DNA of 5,322 nt from contig DAIEHO010000169.1 in assembly GCA_027353565.1 (NCBI GenBank), positions 1-5,322 on the forward strand, given 5' to 3'. Of the stretch, positions 5,142 through 5,322 are shown piece after piece. Every line of letters begins with the position of its first letter. Within the stretch, counting starts at the first letter, position 1. The stretch is from Propionibacteriaceae bacterium (GTDB taxonomy: Bacteria; Actinomycetota; Actinomycetes; Propionibacteriales; Propionibacteriaceae). A model generated the notes under the pieces. The model was not told the origin of the DNA. It saw only the letters and a list, made by a program, of their open reading frames with translations, and did no database searches. The position numbers and the translations under genes were made by a program.

Positions 5142-5171
5142 GGCCGACGTCGCCCATCGAGCACCTGCGGT

Positions 5172-5178
5172 AAGGAGA
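5172..5178 (+). promoter_or_regulatory. sucB ribosome binding site
   Basis: AAGGAGA, a strong Shine-Dalgarno sequence, ends 9 bases before the ATG at 5188. It supports this as the start of the truncated E2 gene. Confidence 0.7.
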
Positions 5179-5187
5179 TCTCCCACC

Positions 5188-5322
5188 ATGTCGACCAACG
5201 TCACTCTCCCGGCTCTCGGAGAATCGGTCTCGGAGGGTACGGTCTCCCGTTGGCTCAAGAAGGTGGGCGACACCGTTGCCGCCGACGAGCCCCTGCTCGA
5301 GGTGTCGACGGACAAGGTCGAC
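5188..5322 (+). CDS. sucB: 2-oxo acid dehydrogenase E2, N-terminal lipoyl domain (partial; likely dihydrolipoamide succinyltransferase)
   Basis: Only the first 45 codons are present; the gene runs off the right edge. The fragment is the start of a biotinyl/lipoyl domain: [19 protein letters not shown] (7-25), [20 protein letters not shown] (26-45). Lys43 in STDKVD is the expected lipoylation site. In the full enzyme this swinging arm carries acyl groups between E1, the C-terminal acyltransferase core and E3. GESVSEGTV and EVSTDKVD are typical of 2-oxoglutarate dehydrogenase E2 (SucB), which makes succinyl-CoA in the TCA cycle. Some actinobacteria use one E2 for both pyruvate and 2-oxoglutarate complexes, so dlaT/aceF is an alternative name. 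From memory, lipB and lipA often follow in this lineage. Domain number and catalytic core cannot be seen. Confidence 0.9.
   Translation, partial: MSTNVTLPALGESVSEGTVSRWLKKVGDTVAADEPLLEVSTDKVD

Noticed and set aside
1..5322. Defence system, mobile element, CRISPR array or RNA gene
   Set aside because: No transposase, integrase, toxin, nuclease, direct-repeat array, cloverleaf or rRNA motif was found; every gene is core-metabolism or a small conserved actinobacterial protein with similar codon use.

Overview
The window is a gene-dense, GC-rich (roughly 70 %) stretch of chromosome. Codons end in G or C, GTG starts are frequent and several protein families are actinobacterial. I read it as Actinomycetota, possibly Nocardioidaceae or a relative; the genus is not settled. 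No tRNA, rRNA, insertion sequence, phage gene or CRISPR array was seen. Most of what is here is conserved core metabolism plus small actinobacterial proteins of unknown function.

Layout, left to right: (1) 49-906, minus, a shortened glycerate kinase-family protein that has lost recognisable catalytic motifs. (2) 1023-1586, plus, a DUF3043-type two-helix membrane protein, read divergently from gene 1. (3) 1597-1794, plus, a 65-residue conserved small protein just behind gene 2, probably in the same operon. (4) 1780-2091, minus, a 103-residue two-helix membrane protein; its 3' end overlaps gene 3 tail-to-tail and its GTG start overlaps the gcvT stop. (5) 2088-3185, minus, gcvT, the aminomethyltransferase (T protein) of the glycine cleavage system. 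(6) 3296-4780, plus, pepA, an M17 leucyl aminopeptidase with all metal and active-site residues present, divergent from gcvT. (7) 4777-5118, minus, a 113-residue cytosolic protein of unknown function whose TAG stop shares a CTAG with the pepA stop. (8) 5188-5322, plus, the first 45 residues of a lipoyl-bearing E2 acyltransferase, most likely sucB, cut by the window end.

From memory, the order glycerate kinase homologue / membrane protein ... gcvT / leucyl aminopeptidase / E2 resembles the Mycobacterium tuberculosis Rv2205c-Rv2215 neighbourhood, where cobalamin genes and ilvE lie between. Here that middle block is absent and a single 65-codon gene fills the place. The metabolic link is loose: GcvT works with a lipoylated H protein and the E2 also carries lipoate, so both depend on lipoylation. 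No gap between genes exceeds about 120 bases. The three divergent gaps (907-1022, 3186-3295, 5119-5187) must hold the promoters. The two convergent junctions overlap and leave no room for a terminator.

There is no clear new multi-gene system. The observations most worth a second look are the strong over-use of the palindrome CGTACG (14 copies on both strands and in all codon phases), the degenerate glycerate kinase homologue, a perfect 20-bp palindrome inside pepA, the small membrane protein translationally coupled to gcvT, and overlapping divergent -10 elements ahead of sucB.
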